Of a stretch of DNA of 64,000 nt, positions 1 through 8,934 are shown one piece after another; positions within the stretch are counted from its first letter, which is position 1; each line of letters starts with the position of its first letter. The notes beneath the pieces were generated by a model. The model was not told the DNA's origin and ran no database searches. It was given only the letters and a program-made list of their open reading frames with translations. The translations under genes and the position numbers were made by a program. This DNA is from Branchiibius hedensis (GTDB lineage Bacteria > Actinomycetota > Actinomycetes > Actinomycetales > Dermatophilaceae): NCBI RefSeq assembly GCF_900108585.1, contig NZ_UESZ01000001.1, positions 930,001 to 994,000 on the forward strand, written 5' to 3'.

Positions 1-984
1 GTCCGGCTGGGAGCCGGCGGTGACCTGCGTGGGTTCGTAGGGGCCGTACATCCAGATCGGGTTGATGGTGACCAGCGCCGCGATCAGCGCGGTGAACCCG
101 AAGACGATGAAGAAGAACCCACCGGCCTTGGCGGTGTAGACCGGCATCAGGCGGAACCCGACGACGTTCTTGTTGGTGCGGCCCGGGCCGGGGTACTGGG
201 TGTGCTTGTGCACCATGACCAGGATGATGTGCGCGGTGAAGAGACCGACCAGGATCGCCGGCAACAGCAGCACGTGCACCGTGAACAGGCGCGGAATGAT
301 CGCCTCGCCGGGGAATCCACCGCCGAACACAAAGTACGCGATGTAGGACCCCACGATCGGGATCGACAGCATGAAGCCCTGCGCGGCCCGGATACCGGTG
401 CCGGACAGCAGGTCGTCCGGCAGCGAGTACCCGGCGAATCCTTCGACCAGGGCCAGCATGAACAGGATGAGGCCGATGATCCAGTTGATCTCGCGCGGCT
501 TACGGAATGCTCCGGTGAAGAACACCCGGAACATGTGCAACATGATCGCCACGATGAACAGCAGCGCCGCCCAGTGGTGGATCTGGCGGATCAGCAGCCC
601 ACCGCGCACCGACAACGAGATGTCGACCGTGGACTTGTAGGCCTCGCTCATCTGGATGCCGCGCAGCGGGATGTAGTCACCGTTGTAGACCACATGTCCG
701 GCGCTGGGAACGAACCAGAAGGTGAGGAAGGTACCGGTCAGCAACAGGATGATCAGCGAGTACATCGCGATCTCACCGAGCATGAAGGACCAGTGGTCGG
801 GGAAGACCTTCTTCATCAGGAACTTCACGCCACCGGCGGCTCCGGTGCGCTCGTCGAACCAGTTGGCGACCTTGCCGACTGCGCCGCCGCCTTCCGCGGC
901 CGCGGCGCGCTCGTCTTTGGCGTCGTCAGCACGAAGCGAGTCCGGACCCAACTGGTCCGGCCGCACGGTGGATTCGGTGCTCAT
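1..984 (-). CDS. qcrB: Cytochrome bc1 (bcc) complex cytochrome b subunit, 3' end cut by window
   Basis: The protein is the di-heme membrane subunit that oxidises menaquinol and passes electrons to the Rieske protein. I translated the visible 328 codons directly. After a hydrophilic N-terminus of about 60 residues come several membrane helices. Histidines near residues 136/150 (HHWAALLF...LH) and 237/252 are spaced like the four heme-b ligands, and KHTQYPGPGRT follows at about 260. The stop codon lies beyond the left edge, so the protein is partial. It starts with ATG, overlapping the qcrA stop by four bases (ATGA), so the two are translationally coupled. It is the last visible gene of the ctaE-qcrC-qcrA-qcrB operon. 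Confidence 0.97.
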   Translation of the reverse strand, partial: MSTESTVRPDQLGPDSLRADDAKDERAAAAEGGGAVGKVANWFDERTGAAGGVKFLMKKVFPDHWSFMLGEIAMYSLIILLLTGTFLTFWFVPSAGHVVYNGDYIPLRGIQMSEAYKSTVDISLSVRGGLLIRQIHHWAALLFIVAIMLHMFRVFFTGAFRKPREINWIIGLILFMLALVEGFAGYSLPDDLLSGTGIRAAQGFMLSIPIVGSYIAYFVFGGGFPGEAIIPRLFTVHVLLLPAILVGLFTAHIILVMVHKHTQYPGPGRTNKNVVGFRLMPVYTAKAGGFFFIVFGFTALIAALVTINPIWMYGPYEPTQVTAGSQPD

Positions 985-2042
985 GCGCGCTCCCAGAACG
1001 ACGGGCCGACCGGCTGCTGGAAGCCTTGGGCGGCGATCAGGTATCCCTCATCATCAACCGCGATCTTCAACTGCGGCAACGGCCTTTTAGCGGGTCCGAA
1101 GATGACCTCGCAGTCGTTGGTCATGTCGAAGGTCGACTGGTGGCAAGGGCAGAGCAAGTGATGGGTCTGCTGCTCGTAAAGTCCGACGGGGCACCCGACG
1201 TGCGTGCAGATCTTGGAGTAGGCGACCACCCCGCCGATGCCCCACTCCTTCTGCCGCTCGCTGCGGATCTCGGACTCTTCCAGCTTCACCAGCAGGACCG
1301 AGGCCTTCACCTTCTGGTTCAACGGGTGCTCGGTGTCCTCGATACCTTCGGGCAGCACGTGGAACGCCGAACCCATCGAGACGTCGCTGAGCCGGATGGC
1401 GGTGCCTTCAGGGTCCCGCATCAGTCGGCGCGGCTTGCCGTTGGGCAGTTTGGTGTCCCACAGCGTCGTCGACAGGTCGTTGCCCGGGAGGGGACCGAGG
1501 CCGCCGACCAACTGCACGCCGAGCGGGATCGCGAACAATCCGAGCGCACCGCCGAGGGTGTACTTGATCAACGGTCGGCGGTTGATCTGGGAGACCTCGG
1601 CGCCTTCGCTGAGGACCTCGACCGCGCCCGCACGAGCCTCGTCGCTGGAGCGCAACTCGTGCCGCTCCTCGACGACCTCCTCATCGGACATGATCGTCTT
1701 GGCCCAGTGCACAGCACCGAACCCGATACCCAGCAGGGAGACTGCGAGGCTGACACCGAGTGCGAAGTGCATCGCCTTCATCGGGCCGATCAGCGGCAGC
1801 GTGATGACGTCGTCGTCTCCGACCGCGAAGTAGAAGACGACGAAAAGTACGGTGGCGATCATCGACAGCACGAACAGGCTAGCCACCTGGCGCTCGGAAC
1901 GACGGGCCGCCTTCGCGTCGTCGTCGCCGAAGCGGTGCACGTGCGGCGGTAGGCCGGGGTTGGGGAAGACGTCCGCGGCGGTCGTCTGCTCCAGTTCGGT
2001 GCCGTGCTCACTACTTGGCGAATGCGTGACGTCGCTACTCAT
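981..2042 (-). CDS. qcrA: Ubiquinol/menaquinol-cytochrome c reductase Rieske iron-sulfur subunit
   Basis: This 353-residue protein carries the Rieske [2Fe-2S] cluster that takes an electron from menaquinol in the actinobacterial bcc complex. The cluster boxes are CTHVGC (C279, H281, C284) and CPCH (C298, C300, H301): C279, H281, C298 and H301 are ligands, and C284/C300 form the usual disulfide. Three hydrophobic segments (about residues 55-75, 90-110 and 165-185) agree with the three-helix actinobacterial QcrA, which is longer than the one-helix proteobacterial form. The ATG shares one base with the qcrC stop (TGATG), and the stop overlaps the qcrB start. Family assignment is secure. Confidence 0.98.
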   Translation of the reverse strand: MSSDVTHSPSSEHGTELEQTTAADVFPNPGLPPHVHRFGDDDAKAARRSERQVASLFVLSMIATVLFVVFYFAVGDDDVITLPLIGPMKAMHFALGVSLAVSLLGIGFGAVHWAKTIMSDEEVVEERHELRSSDEARAGAVEVLSEGAEVSQINRRPLIKYTLGGALGLFAIPLGVQLVGGLGPLPGNDLSTTLWDTKLPNGKPRRLMRDPEGTAIRLSDVSMGSAFHVLPEGIEDTEHPLNQKVKASVLLVKLEESEIRSERQKEWGIGGVVAYSKICTHVGCPVGLYEQQTHHLLCPCHQSTFDMTNDCEVIFGPAKRPLPQLKIAVDDEGYLIAAQGFQQPVGPSFWERA

Positions 2043-2821
2043 CAGGCGGCCTTCTTTCCCAGCCAGACCGCTGCCGCGATCAACATGCCGATACCCAACG
2101 TCCAGACGAACAGGCCCTCAGGGACCGGGCCCAGGTTGCCCAGGGTGTGCCCGCCCTGGCTGGGTTCGTCTTTGACGTTCTTCAGGTAGCTGATGATGTC
2201 GGCCTTGTCCTGCGGGGACAGGTTCTCGTCGTTGAACACCGGCATCGACTGCGGCCCGGTCAGCATCGCCTCGTACATGTGCTTGCCCGAGACGTCCATC
2301 AGCGACGGGGCATACTTGCCCCGGGTCAGCGCGCCACCGGATCCGGCGAAGTTGTGACACATCGCGCAGTTGACTCGGAACAGCTCGCCACCACGGGCGA
2401 TGTCGCCGTCTCCGGTCGTGTATTTGCTGTCCGGGATCGCTGGGCCGGGGCCCAGCGACGCGACGTACGCCGCGAGCTGCGCGATCTCCTCATCGGAGAA
2501 CTGAACCTCACCGCGCTGGGCCTGGGTGCCTGGCTGGGCCAGCGGCATCCGGCCGGTGCCGACCTGGAAGTCGGTGGCGGCCGCGCCGACACCGACCAAC
2601 GACGGACCCTCCTGGGTGCCCGTCCCGCTGAGGCCGTGGCAGGTGGCGCAGTTGGACAAGAACAACGCCTTACCGGCCGCCACGTCATCGGCGGTACTAG
2701 CAGCAGCGTCGGCATCCTTGGGTGCCAGCACGGCGTAGAGACCGCCGGTGATCACCAATGCAAGGAGCAACACGAGCAGCAACGCGGCGGGGTGCCGTCG
2801 TCGTGCGGCGAGGAAGCTCAC
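2042..2821 (-). CDS. qcrC: Di-heme cytochrome c subunit of the bcc complex
   Basis: This 259-residue membrane-anchored cytochrome replaces a soluble cytochrome c, carrying electrons from the bcc complex to the aa3 oxidase in a supercomplex. Two covalent heme sites are visible: CATCHG (C58, C61, H62) and CAMCHN (C152, C155, H156). Methionines at about 92 (GRMPL) and 194 (QSMPVF) are likely sixth ligands. A signal-anchor helix spans about residues 13-32 and a C-terminal helix about 233-256, as in other actinobacterial QcrC proteins. It lies 70 bp downstream of ctaE in the same direction and is coupled to qcrA by a TGATG overlap. Confidence 0.98.
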   Translation of the reverse strand: MSFLAARRRHPAALLLVLLLALVITGGLYAVLAPKDADAAASTADDVAAGKALFLSNCATCHGLSGTGTQEGPSLVGVGAAATDFQVGTGRMPLAQPGTQAQRGEVQFSDEEIAQLAAYVASLGPGPAIPDSKYTTGDGDIARGGELFRVNCAMCHNFAGSGGALTRGKYAPSLMDVSGKHMYEAMLTGPQSMPVFNDENLSPQDKADIISYLKNVKDEPSQGGHTLGNLGPVPEGLFVWTLGIGMLIAAAVWLGKKAA

Positions 2822-2891
2822 AAGTCAATCCTGTCGTCGTGGTCGAACAATGCAATTGTGCGCCGGAAAACCGACAAATCAGCGGACCTGC

Positions 2892-3542
2892 CTACTTGAG
2901 CAGGTAGATGGTGAAGAACAGGGCGATCCAGACCACGTCCACAAAGTGCCAGTAGTACGAGGTCACGATCGCGCCGGTGGCCTGGTGGTGGGTGTACCGG
3001 CGGCTGGTGAAGGTGCGCCCGATGATCAGCAGGAACGCGATGAGGCCGCCGGTCACGTGCAATCCGTGGAAGCCGGTGGTGATGTAGAACATCGAGCCGT
3101 ACGCGTCGGAGTTGATCGAGATGCCCTCACCGAACATCTCGGAGTACTCCATCACCTGACCGGCCACGAAGATCGCGCCGAAGATGTAGGTGAGGATGTA
3201 CCACTCGCGCATGCCCCACTTGCGGAAGTCCAGCAGCGAGCCGGTACGGGCCGGCTGACCCTGCTCGGCCTTGAAGACGCCCCACTGGCACCAGACCGAG
3301 GAGATCACCAGGATCAGCGTGTTCGCCGCGGCGTAGGGCACGTTCAGGTGGGAGGTGCGCTCGTGCCAGAGGTCCGGTGCGGTCGAACGGATGGTGAAGT
3401 ACATCGCGAACAGACCAGCGAAGAACATCAGCTCGCTGGCCAGCCAGACCATGGTGCCGACGGCGGTCATGTTCGGCCGGGTCACCGGTCCGTGCCCGGT
3501 CGGAATCGCGGAGGGTGCACTCGCACTCGTTGCTGTCGCCAC
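2892..3542 (-). CDS. ctaE: Cytochrome c oxidase subunit III (aa3 type)
   Basis: This is the third core subunit of the aa3 oxidase, 216 residues with about five membrane helices and the family signature HGLHVTGG. I start it at the GTG at 3542 (VATATSAS...IPTGHG), which matches the usual N-terminus. A longer reading from 3680 would overlap the divergent gene at 3634. Six bases upstream of the GTG is CATAAT, a good -10 box, so the mRNA is probably leaderless. The gene heads the ctaE-qcrCAB operon, an arrangement that in actinobacteria reflects the bcc-aa3 supercomplex. Confidence 0.96.
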   Translation of the reverse strand: MATATSASAPSAIPTGHGPVTRPNMTAVGTMVWLASELMFFAGLFAMYFTIRSTAPDLWHERTSHLNVPYAAANTLILVISSVWCQWGVFKAEQGQPARTGSLLDFRKWGMREWYILTYIFGAIFVAGQVMEYSEMFGEGISINSDAYGSMFYITTGFHGLHVTGGLIAFLLIIGRTFTSRRYTHHQATGAIVTSYYWHFVDVVWIALFFTIYLLK

Positions 3543-3633
3543 GGAAGCATTATGGACCCCCACAGGTTGCTGTGTGGTTCCGACCCCCGAGGTTGCCCCC
3601 GAATTGTGATCAGAGCACCGATAGCATCGGGAT

Positions 3634-4098
3634 ATGTCCGCCTCATCGCCCGAGTTGGCTAGTCCCTCTTCCGTTCCCACCGACGACGCCGCTGCGACGG
3701 CACCGGCCGTGACTCCGGTCCGGGTGCTGCTCTACAGCGACGACGTGGCGACCCGCGATGCGGTGCGCGTCGGCGTGGGCCGACGTCCGGCCAAAGACGT
3801 GGAGATCGTCGCCTGGCATGAGTGCGCGACACCCGCCGCCGTGATCGAGCAAGCCGACGCCGGCGGCCACGACCTGCTCATCCTGGACGGCGAGGCGGCA
3901 CCGGCCGGTGGCCTCGGCCTGACCAAGCAACTGAAGAACGAGATCTTCGACTGCCCACCGGTGATCGTCCTCACCGGGCGGCCCGCTGACGGCTGGTTGG
4001 CCTCCTGGTCGCAGGCGGAGGCGGCCGTGCCCCACCCGCTGGATCCGCTGCAGTTGTGCGCGACGATCGCCGAGGTCGTCCGCACGCACATCGCGTGA
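3634..4098 (+). CDS. Atypical response-regulator receiver protein
   Basis: This 154-residue protein has one receiver-like domain (about residues 28-150) after a low-complexity Ser/Ala/Pro N-terminus. An acidic pair (YSDD), the phosphoacceptor-like aspartate in LILDGE and the Thr in VLTGRP are present. The conserved Lys of the usual K-P-F motif is replaced by His (VPHPLDP). No DNA-binding or enzymatic output domain follows. TAGCAT lies six bases before the ATG, which supports this start and a leaderless mRNA. It is divergent from ctaE and overlaps trpD by four bases (GTGA). A stand-alone receiver at this place is common in actinobacteria. Its partner is unknown. Confidence 0.8.
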   Translation: MSASSPELASPSSVPTDDAAATAPAVTPVRVLLYSDDVATRDAVRVGVGRRPAKDVEIVAWHECATPAAVIEQADAGGHDLLILDGEAAPAGGLGLTKQLKNEIFDCPPVIVLTGRPADGWLASWSQAEAAVPHPLDPLQLCATIAEVVRTHIA

Positions 4099-5171
4099 CC
4101 TCCGCCGCGGTGACCGGTCGCACGTGGCCGGTGCTGTTGCGAGCCCTGCTCAGCGGCGAGGACCTGACGCACGACGACACGGCCTGGGCGATGGACCAGA
4201 TCATGTCCGGCACAGCCACCGAGGTGCAGATCGCCGGTTTCCTGGTGGCGCTGCGCGCCAAGGGGGAGACACCCGCCGAGCTGGGTGGTCTCGCGGCCAG
4301 CATGATTGATCACGCGGTACCGATCACGGTCGCCGGGCCGACCTTGGACATCGTCGGCACCGGCGGCGACCAGGCGCACACCGTGAACATCTCGACCATG
4401 TCCGCTGTGGTCGCGGCGGGGGCCGGAGCGCGCATCGTCAAGCACGGCAACCGCGCCGCCTCCAGTCGATCCGGATCCGCGGATGTCCTGGAAGCCCTCG
4501 GCGTACGTCTCGACCTGCCTGCCCCGGCAGTGCAAGCGGTGGTCGAGCAGGCCGGGATCACCTTCTGCTTTGCCCAGACGTTCCATCCCGCGATGCGCTA
4601 CGCAGCCACGACCCGCAGCGGGCTGGGCGTACCGACCACGTTCAACGTCCTGGGTCCGTTGACGAATCCGGCGCGGGCGACCCACGCCGCCGTAGGCGCC
4701 GCGGACCCCCGGGTGGCCGCGCTGATGGCGCAGGTCTTCGCCGACCGTGGCACGCAGGCGGCGGTGTTCCGCGGGGACGACGGCCTCGACGAACTCACCG
4801 TGACCGGAACCTCGACGCTGTGGTGGGTGCGCGACGGGGAGGTGTCGCAGCACCAGGTAGATCCCACGGCGCTCGGAATCGACCTGGCACCCGTGGACGC
4901 CCTGCGCGGCGGGGACGCTGCGACCAACGCGGGCATCGCCCGCGAGGTGTTCAACGGGACCCGGCAGGACGCCGTACGTGATGCGGTGTTGTTGAACGCG
5001 GGGATCGCGCTGGCGGTACTCGATGCTGACCAGAGCGGGCGCTTCGGTGCTGCCGGGACGTTCGAGGGCGCGCTGGCCGCCGGAATAGACCGTGCGGCCC
5101 GGTCGATCGACTCGGGTGCCGCGGTGGCGGCGCTGGATCGCTGGGTGGCCGCGTCAGCGAACGCCTCCTGA
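4095..5171 (+). CDS. trpD: Anthranilate phosphoribosyltransferase
   Basis: The enzyme transfers phosphoribose from PRPP to anthranilate, the second committed step of tryptophan synthesis. From the GTG at 4095 it is 358 residues, close to the family length. Diagnostic segments are GTGGD (PRPP site), [12 protein letters not shown] and [18 protein letters not shown] (anthranilate/PRPP binding). The GTG overlaps the preceding receiver-gene stop as GTGA, so this start is preferred to an upstream alternative. The gene stands away from other trp genes, as Rv2192c does next to ctaE-qcrCAB in M. tuberculosis. It ends in a strong palindrome shared with the convergent gene. Confidence 0.97.
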   Translation: MTSAAVTGRTWPVLLRALLSGEDLTHDDTAWAMDQIMSGTATEVQIAGFLVALRAKGETPAELGGLAASMIDHAVPITVAGPTLDIVGTGGDQAHTVNISTMSAVVAAGAGARIVKHGNRAASSRSGSADVLEALGVRLDLPAPAVQAVVEQAGITFCFAQTFHPAMRYAATTRSGLGVPTTFNVLGPLTNPARATHAAVGAADPRVAALMAQVFADRGTQAAVFRGDDGLDELTVTGTSTLWWVRDGEVSQHQVDPTALGIDLAPVDALRGGDAATNAGIAREVFNGTRQDAVRDAVLLNAGIALAVLDADQSGRFGAAGTFEGALAAGIDRAARSIDSGAAVAALDRWVAASANAS

Positions 5172-5190
5172 ACCGGGCCGGCTCAGGAGG
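5164..5190. terminator. Bidirectional terminator between trpD and AsnC-like gene
   Basis: The arms CCTCCTGA (5164-5171) and TCAGGAGG (5183-5190) are perfectly complementary and enclose a second pair, CCGG/CCGG. The hairpin contains both stop codons of the convergent genes. There is no T-run, which is common in high-GC actinobacteria. Confidence 0.65.
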
Positions 5191-5476
5191 TCGCGTCTTC
5201 GTCCAGGCCGAGGGCGAAAGCGGCGTCCAGGTCCTGGTTGGAGTAGGCGCGGAAGGCGATGTGCGTCTCTGAGTCGAGCACGCCGGGCACCTTGTTCAGC
5301 TTGTCGGAGACGATTTCGGCGATCTCGTCGTGCGAGGCGACCTTGACGACGGCGATCAGATCGACGTCACCGGTCACGGAATACACCTCGGAGACCCCGA
5401 CCAGGTTGGCGATCGCCTGACCCACTTCGGGGATGCGCTGGACGTCGGCCTTGATCATCACAATCGCGGAAAGCAC
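5183..5476 (-). CDS. Stand-alone Lrp/AsnC ligand-binding (RAM) domain protein
   Basis: This 97-residue protein is only the effector-binding/oligomerisation domain of the Lrp/AsnC family, with no helix-turn-helix. Conserved segments are IVMIKADV, GVSEVYSVTGDVDLIAVVKV and the GVLDSETHIAF strand. Such small RAM-domain proteins bind amino acids and may modulate full-length Lrp regulators; the specific ligand is not evident. The GTG at 5476 is chosen because TACCCT lies exactly six bases upstream, inside the 3' end of the neighbouring nuclease gene, giving a probable leaderless transcript. Confidence 0.88.
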   Translation of the reverse strand: MLSAIVMIKADVQRIPEVGQAIANLVGVSEVYSVTGDVDLIAVVKVASHDEIAEIVSDKLNKVPGVLDSETHIAFRAYSNQDLDAAFALGLDEDATS

Positions 5477-5480
5477 CCGC

Positions 5481-7181
5481 TCAGGGTATCGCCCGGGCCG
5501 CGAGCAATTCGCGTTGCCGCCCTGCACCACCCCTCGGGCAGGTCCACGACCCGACGATGTCCACCAGTCGCACCCCCGGTTGCTCGAGCCAGTCGAGCAC
5601 CTGCTCGGTCTCGGCCGGATGTGCTGCGGGCATCGGGGGAATCGGCGGGCTGACGACCTCCGCCGCAGCGACCATGGCCTGGATGTACGGCGTGGGATCG
5701 GCCCGCGCGGGCGTCACCGTGGTGCCGGCCAGACGGCCGTGCCGCACACACACGACCTCCCAACCGCCGCTCGCGCTGCGCCGGGCAGCGACCAACTCGG
5801 CGATCGCCGCCAGGGGCGCAATCCGCTGAGTGCGGGCCAAGGCACGCACCAGACTCAGCATCCGGTCGCGCACCAGCCCCGCGTCCTCGAAGCGTTCCTG
5901 TGCGCTCAGCCCGGCCATCCGCTCCTGGAGCGCCTGGATGATCGTGGCCGCATCGGCACTCAAGGCGTGCTGCGCGCGGGCGGCGATCTCGGCGTACTCC
6001 TGGTGGCTCTGCTGGCCGGTGCATGGTGCGCCGCACTTGCCCAATTCGGCCAGGACGCAAGCAGTTCGGCGGCCGGGCACCAAGGTGCCGGTGCACCGAC
6101 GCAGGGGGAGTACGTCGTGCAGCGCCTCGAGCGCGGCCTCCGCTTGTGCGCGGCTGCCGAACGGTCCGGCGTAGCTCGCGCCGTCGTCGCGTACCGTCCG
6201 CACGATCGACAACCGGGGGAACCGTTCCACGGTCAGCTTGATCCACACCGCCTTCTCGGGGCGTTTGGAACGCCGGTTGTAGGGCGGTTTGTGCTCGGCG
6301 ATCAGGCGTAGCTCACGGACGCTCGCCTCCAGACCGCTGCCGCAGACGATCGGGGTGACCTCGGCGGCGATGGCCACCATCTCGGCCATCCGGGTGCGTT
6401 GCTCACTGGCGGTGAAGTAGCTGCTGACGCGGCGTCGGATGTCGACCGAGGTGCCGACGTACAGCGGTCGACCCGTGGCGTCCTTGAACACGTAAACGCC
6501 GGGTTTGTTCGGCAGACCCGCGGCCAGCACCCGTTTGCGCCGCTGCGCGGGGGTCACCCGACTGGTGTAGGACTGCAATTCCTCCAGGGTCTGGACACCG
6601 AGGTTGCCGACCCGTGCGATCAAGGCGTGCAGCACGTCGACCGTGGCTCTGGCGTCGTGCAACGCCCGGTGGTCAGGCGTCTGGGTGGCACCGAAAAGGA
6701 CCGCCAGAGAGCTGAGTTTGCGGTTCGGGGCCTCGTCGTTGCTCACCAACTGGCGGGCCAGGTGCACGGTGTCGATCACCGGGAAGCCGGGCCAGGTCAG
6801 CCCGAGTCCTGCCGCCGCGGTCTTCAGGAACGTCACATCGAACGGTGCGTTGTGCGCGACCAGGACGCTGTCGTGGGCGAATTCGAGGAAGGCGGGCAGC
6901 GCTTGGTCGATGCGCGGCGAACCAGCAACCATCGAATCGGTGATCCCCGTCAGCACCGAGATGAAAGCCGGGATGCTCTGGCCGGGGTTGACCAGCGTCT
7001 GGAACTCCCCGAGCACCTGCCCGCCGCGCACTCGCACCGCACCGATCTCGGTGATGCCGTCGGTCGAGGCACGGCCCCCGGTCGTCTCGAGGTCGACCAC
7101 CACGAAGGTGACATCCGACAGGGCTCGCCCGAGATCCTCGAACGTGCCCTGCACGAAATCGCGGCCAGCGGTGATGGTCAT
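5481..7181 (-). CDS. DEDD exonuclease / GIY-YIG (UvrC-like) fusion nuclease
   Basis: The 566-residue protein joins a DnaQ-type 3'-5' exonuclease domain (about residues 20-185) to a UvrC-like GIY-YIG domain (about 210-290). In the first, DLETTGG, HNAPFDVTF and HRALHDARAT supply the DEDDh acidic and His residues. In the second, PGVYVFKDATGRPLYVGTS is visible. The C-terminal remainder resembles the UvrC middle region, including a short UvrB-binding-like stretch (AATIIQALQERMAGLSAQERFEDAGLV region). M. tuberculosis Rv2191 has the same architecture at the same place. A role in DNA repair is inferred. The ATG at 7181 is preceded by TACGTT six bases upstream, supporting this start over one 45 bp earlier. 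Confidence 0.93.
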   Translation of the reverse strand: MTITAGRDFVQGTFEDLGRALSDVTFVVVDLETTGGRASTDGITEIGAVRVRGGQVLGEFQTLVNPGQSIPAFISVLTGITDSMVAGSPRIDQALPAFLEFAHDSVLVAHNAPFDVTFLKTAAAGLGLTWPGFPVIDTVHLARQLVSNDEAPNRKLSSLAVLFGATQTPDHRALHDARATVDVLHALIARVGNLGVQTLEELQSYTSRVTPAQRRKRVLAAGLPNKPGVYVFKDATGRPLYVGTSVDIRRRVSSYFTASEQRTRMAEMVAIAAEVTPIVCGSGLEASVRELRLIAEHKPPYNRRSKRPEKAVWIKLTVERFPRLSIVRTVRDDGASYAGPFGSRAQAEAALEALHDVLPLRRCTGTLVPGRRTACVLAELGKCGAPCTGQQSHQEYAEIAARAQHALSADAATIIQALQERMAGLSAQERFEDAGLVRDRMLSLVRALARTQRIAPLAAIAELVAARRSASGGWEVVCVRHGRLAGTTVTPARADPTPYIQAMVAAAEVVSPPIPPMPAAHPAETEQVLDWLEQPGVRLVDIVGSWTCPRGGAGRQRELLAARAIP

Positions 7182-7290
7182 GCCGTCAACGTAAGAGGCA
7201 CCTCTGACAGCCTGCCGCCGCGACACGCATGACGGGAGGTTGTCGGTGCCCGCACCTAACGTCGGGGTATCAAACGAAGGGAGGATCGAG

Positions 7291-7527
7291 ATGTCCCCGA
7301 GGAGCTACCCCGACGAAGTGCTCGTCGAGTGTCGCAATTGCCCTGTCCGGCAGACACATTGCGCGGACTGCATGGTGACTGCCCTGTGGCAGCTGCCGGT
7401 CCCGCAACGCTTGGACGACCGGGAGCGGCGGGCCGTGGATCTGCTGGTCGGACACGGCTTGGTGAGCGTGGCCGGCGCCGCTGAGGCTCACGTCCACGAT
7501 GAGCGGGTACGCCGCGGCGTCGGCTGA
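7291..7527 (+). CDS. Small cysteine-rich protein of unknown function
   Basis: This 78-residue protein has four cysteines in a C-x2-C-x6-C-x2-C pattern (ECRNCPVRQTHCADCMV), which looks like a small zinc-binding knuckle, followed by a helical stretch (DDRERRAVDLLVGHGLV). The ATG at 7291 follows a clear AGGGAGG ribosome site at the right distance, so I prefer it to an upstream in-frame start at 7240. It is divergent from the nuclease gene and precedes a lipoprotein gene by 38 bp. I do not recognise a characterised family. A structural or redox/metal role is only inference. Confidence 0.75.
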   Translation: MSPRSYPDEVLVECRNCPVRQTHCADCMVTALWQLPVPQRLDDRERRAVDLLVGHGLVSVAGAAEAHVHDERVRRGVG

Positions 7528-7565
7528 TCGACCGAGCCCACGCCGGTGGGTGGTTGGATCAGCGC

Positions 7566-8441
7566 ATGGTCACCCGGCGATCGGTGCTGCATGCCATCGT
7601 CGCGCTTCCCGCGGCCGCTGTGGCGACCTCGCTGGCCGGATGCACTGGCTCCGGCGGCCATGATGCGACTGAGGCTCCCAGTCGCGCCGTAGACGGTTCC
7701 ACGAGCGCGGTGTCGCCATCGGGTGTCCGGATCGAGTATCAACCGGCGGTCACCGCGCAGATCCGTGATGAGGTTCCCGATCTCGTTGACACTGCGCTGG
7801 ACCGGGTGCGCTCGGTGTGGGCGGCGCCGCTCGCGGCCACCGGTCGATCCTTGACGACGCCGCGCAGCGTCCAGGTGACAGCCACCCTCGAGCAGTTCGT
7901 TGCGCTGGGTGGCGGCACGGCCTCCGGTGTCGCCGCCACCACCCGCCCGGACGGGACGGTCGTCCTGGCCCCGGACGCGTGGACCGGCACGACCCGGCAG
8001 GGGCGGATCGTGGTGATTGCGCACGAGCTGACCCACGTCGCCCTCCACAGTCAGAGCAGCACTTCGGCCCGGTGGTTGGTCGAGGGACCGCCGGAGTGGA
8101 CCGCCTATCACGGCACGTCGTTGGCACTGCCGGTCATCGCTCCTGCGATGGCGACGGCGGTCCGGGCCGGGCGGGTTGCCGCTGGACCGCCCTCGGACGC
8201 TGAGTTCACCAACGGCCCGTTGCCAGCGGCGTACCAGAGCGCCTTCACCTGGTGCAGCTTCCTGGCCCAGCGAGCGACGAGCCAGACCTTCACCGCCTTC
8301 GTCCTGGCTGCCACCGACGAACCAGCAGACCAACTCGGGAGCATTTTCCAAGCGCACTACGGTGCGACCGTCACACAGCTTGCGGGTGCCTACGAACAGT
8401 TCCAGCGGACGACCTTCGGCACAGCGGGGCCAAGCGCGTAG
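7566..8441 (+). CDS. Lipoprotein with gluzincin-type (HExxH) metalloprotease motif
   Basis: The 291-residue protein has an Arg-rich N-terminus, a hydrophobic segment and a lipobox LAGC (C26), so it should be exported and lipid-anchored. A zinc-protease motif HELTH (H153, E154, H157) is followed about 16 residues later by EGPPEW, matching the third zinc ligand Glu of gluzincins (M1/M61-like spacing). The mature N-terminal part is Ser/Ala-rich. It starts at ATG 7566 rather than a TTG 12 bp earlier, because the lipoprotein signal fits better. Its substrate is unknown. Peptidase activity is inferred from the motif alone. Confidence 0.78.
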   Translation: MVTRRSVLHAIVALPAAAVATSLAGCTGSGGHDATEAPSRAVDGSTSAVSPSGVRIEYQPAVTAQIRDEVPDLVDTALDRVRSVWAAPLAATGRSLTTPRSVQVTATLEQFVALGGGTASGVAATTRPDGTVVLAPDAWTGTTRQGRIVVIAHELTHVALHSQSSTSARWLVEGPPEWTAYHGTSLALPVIAPAMATAVRAGRVAAGPPSDAEFTNGPLPAAYQSAFTWCSFLAQRATSQTFTAFVLAATDEPADQLGSIFQAHYGATVTQLAGAYEQFQRTTFGTAGPSA

Positions 8442-8451
8442 GGTCTGGCCC

Positions 8452-8898
8452 ATGAGCGACAGCACACGAGCCAGCGTGGTTATCGAGGCACCCAGCGCAA
8501 CCGTCCTGGACGTGATTGCCGACTTCGAGGAGTACCCCGCCTGGGCCGAACAGGTGAAGCGCGCCACCGTCCTGGAAGAGGACGAGGGCGGATGGCCGAT
8601 TCAGGTCGAGTTCGTGCTCGATGCTGGGGTCATCAAGGACACCTACGTCCTGAACTACGACTGGCAGGTCGATGAGGCCGGTGAGGGTGTCGTGCGGTGG
8701 ACCCTGGAGCGCTCCAGCCTGCTGAAGTCGATGGACGGTTCCTACACCATCCGGTCCACGCCCGAGGGCACCGACGTCGTCTATGAGCTCTCGGTCGCGG
8801 TGACCATCCCGGTCGTGAGCATGTTGCGCCGCAAGGCCGAGCGGATGATCATCGACACCGCGTTGAGCGGTCTGAAGCAGCGCGTCGAGTCCAACTGA
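8452..8898 (+). CDS. SRPBCC (START-like) family protein
   Basis: The 148-residue protein has the SRPBCC fold pattern: an N-terminal strand (RASVVIEAPSATVLDVIADF), EEYPAWAEQV, antiparallel strands, and a long C-terminal helix (RMIIDTALSGLKQRVE). It resembles the polyketide-cyclase/dehydrase family protein found at the same place in other actinobacteria (Rv2185c in M. tuberculosis). The fold holds a hydrophobic ligand, but the ligand here is unknown. TAGGGT lies seven bases before the ATG, indicating a leaderless message and fixing the start. It is followed 36 bp later by two ROK kinase genes. Confidence 0.88.
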   Translation: MSDSTRASVVIEAPSATVLDVIADFEEYPAWAEQVKRATVLEEDEGGWPIQVEFVLDAGVIKDTYVLNYDWQVDEAGEGVVRWTLERSSLLKSMDGSYTIRSTPEGTDVVYELSVAVTIPVVSMLRRKAERMIIDTALSGLKQRVESN

Positions 8899-8934
8899 GT
8901 CCCTGGCGAGCGACCCCACCCAGAAGGAAATAGC

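Noticed and set aside
202-1161. Long plus-strand frames over the qcr genes
   Set aside because: They are antisense to qcrB and qcrA, encode His/Gln/Arg-rich low-complexity sequence and match no family.
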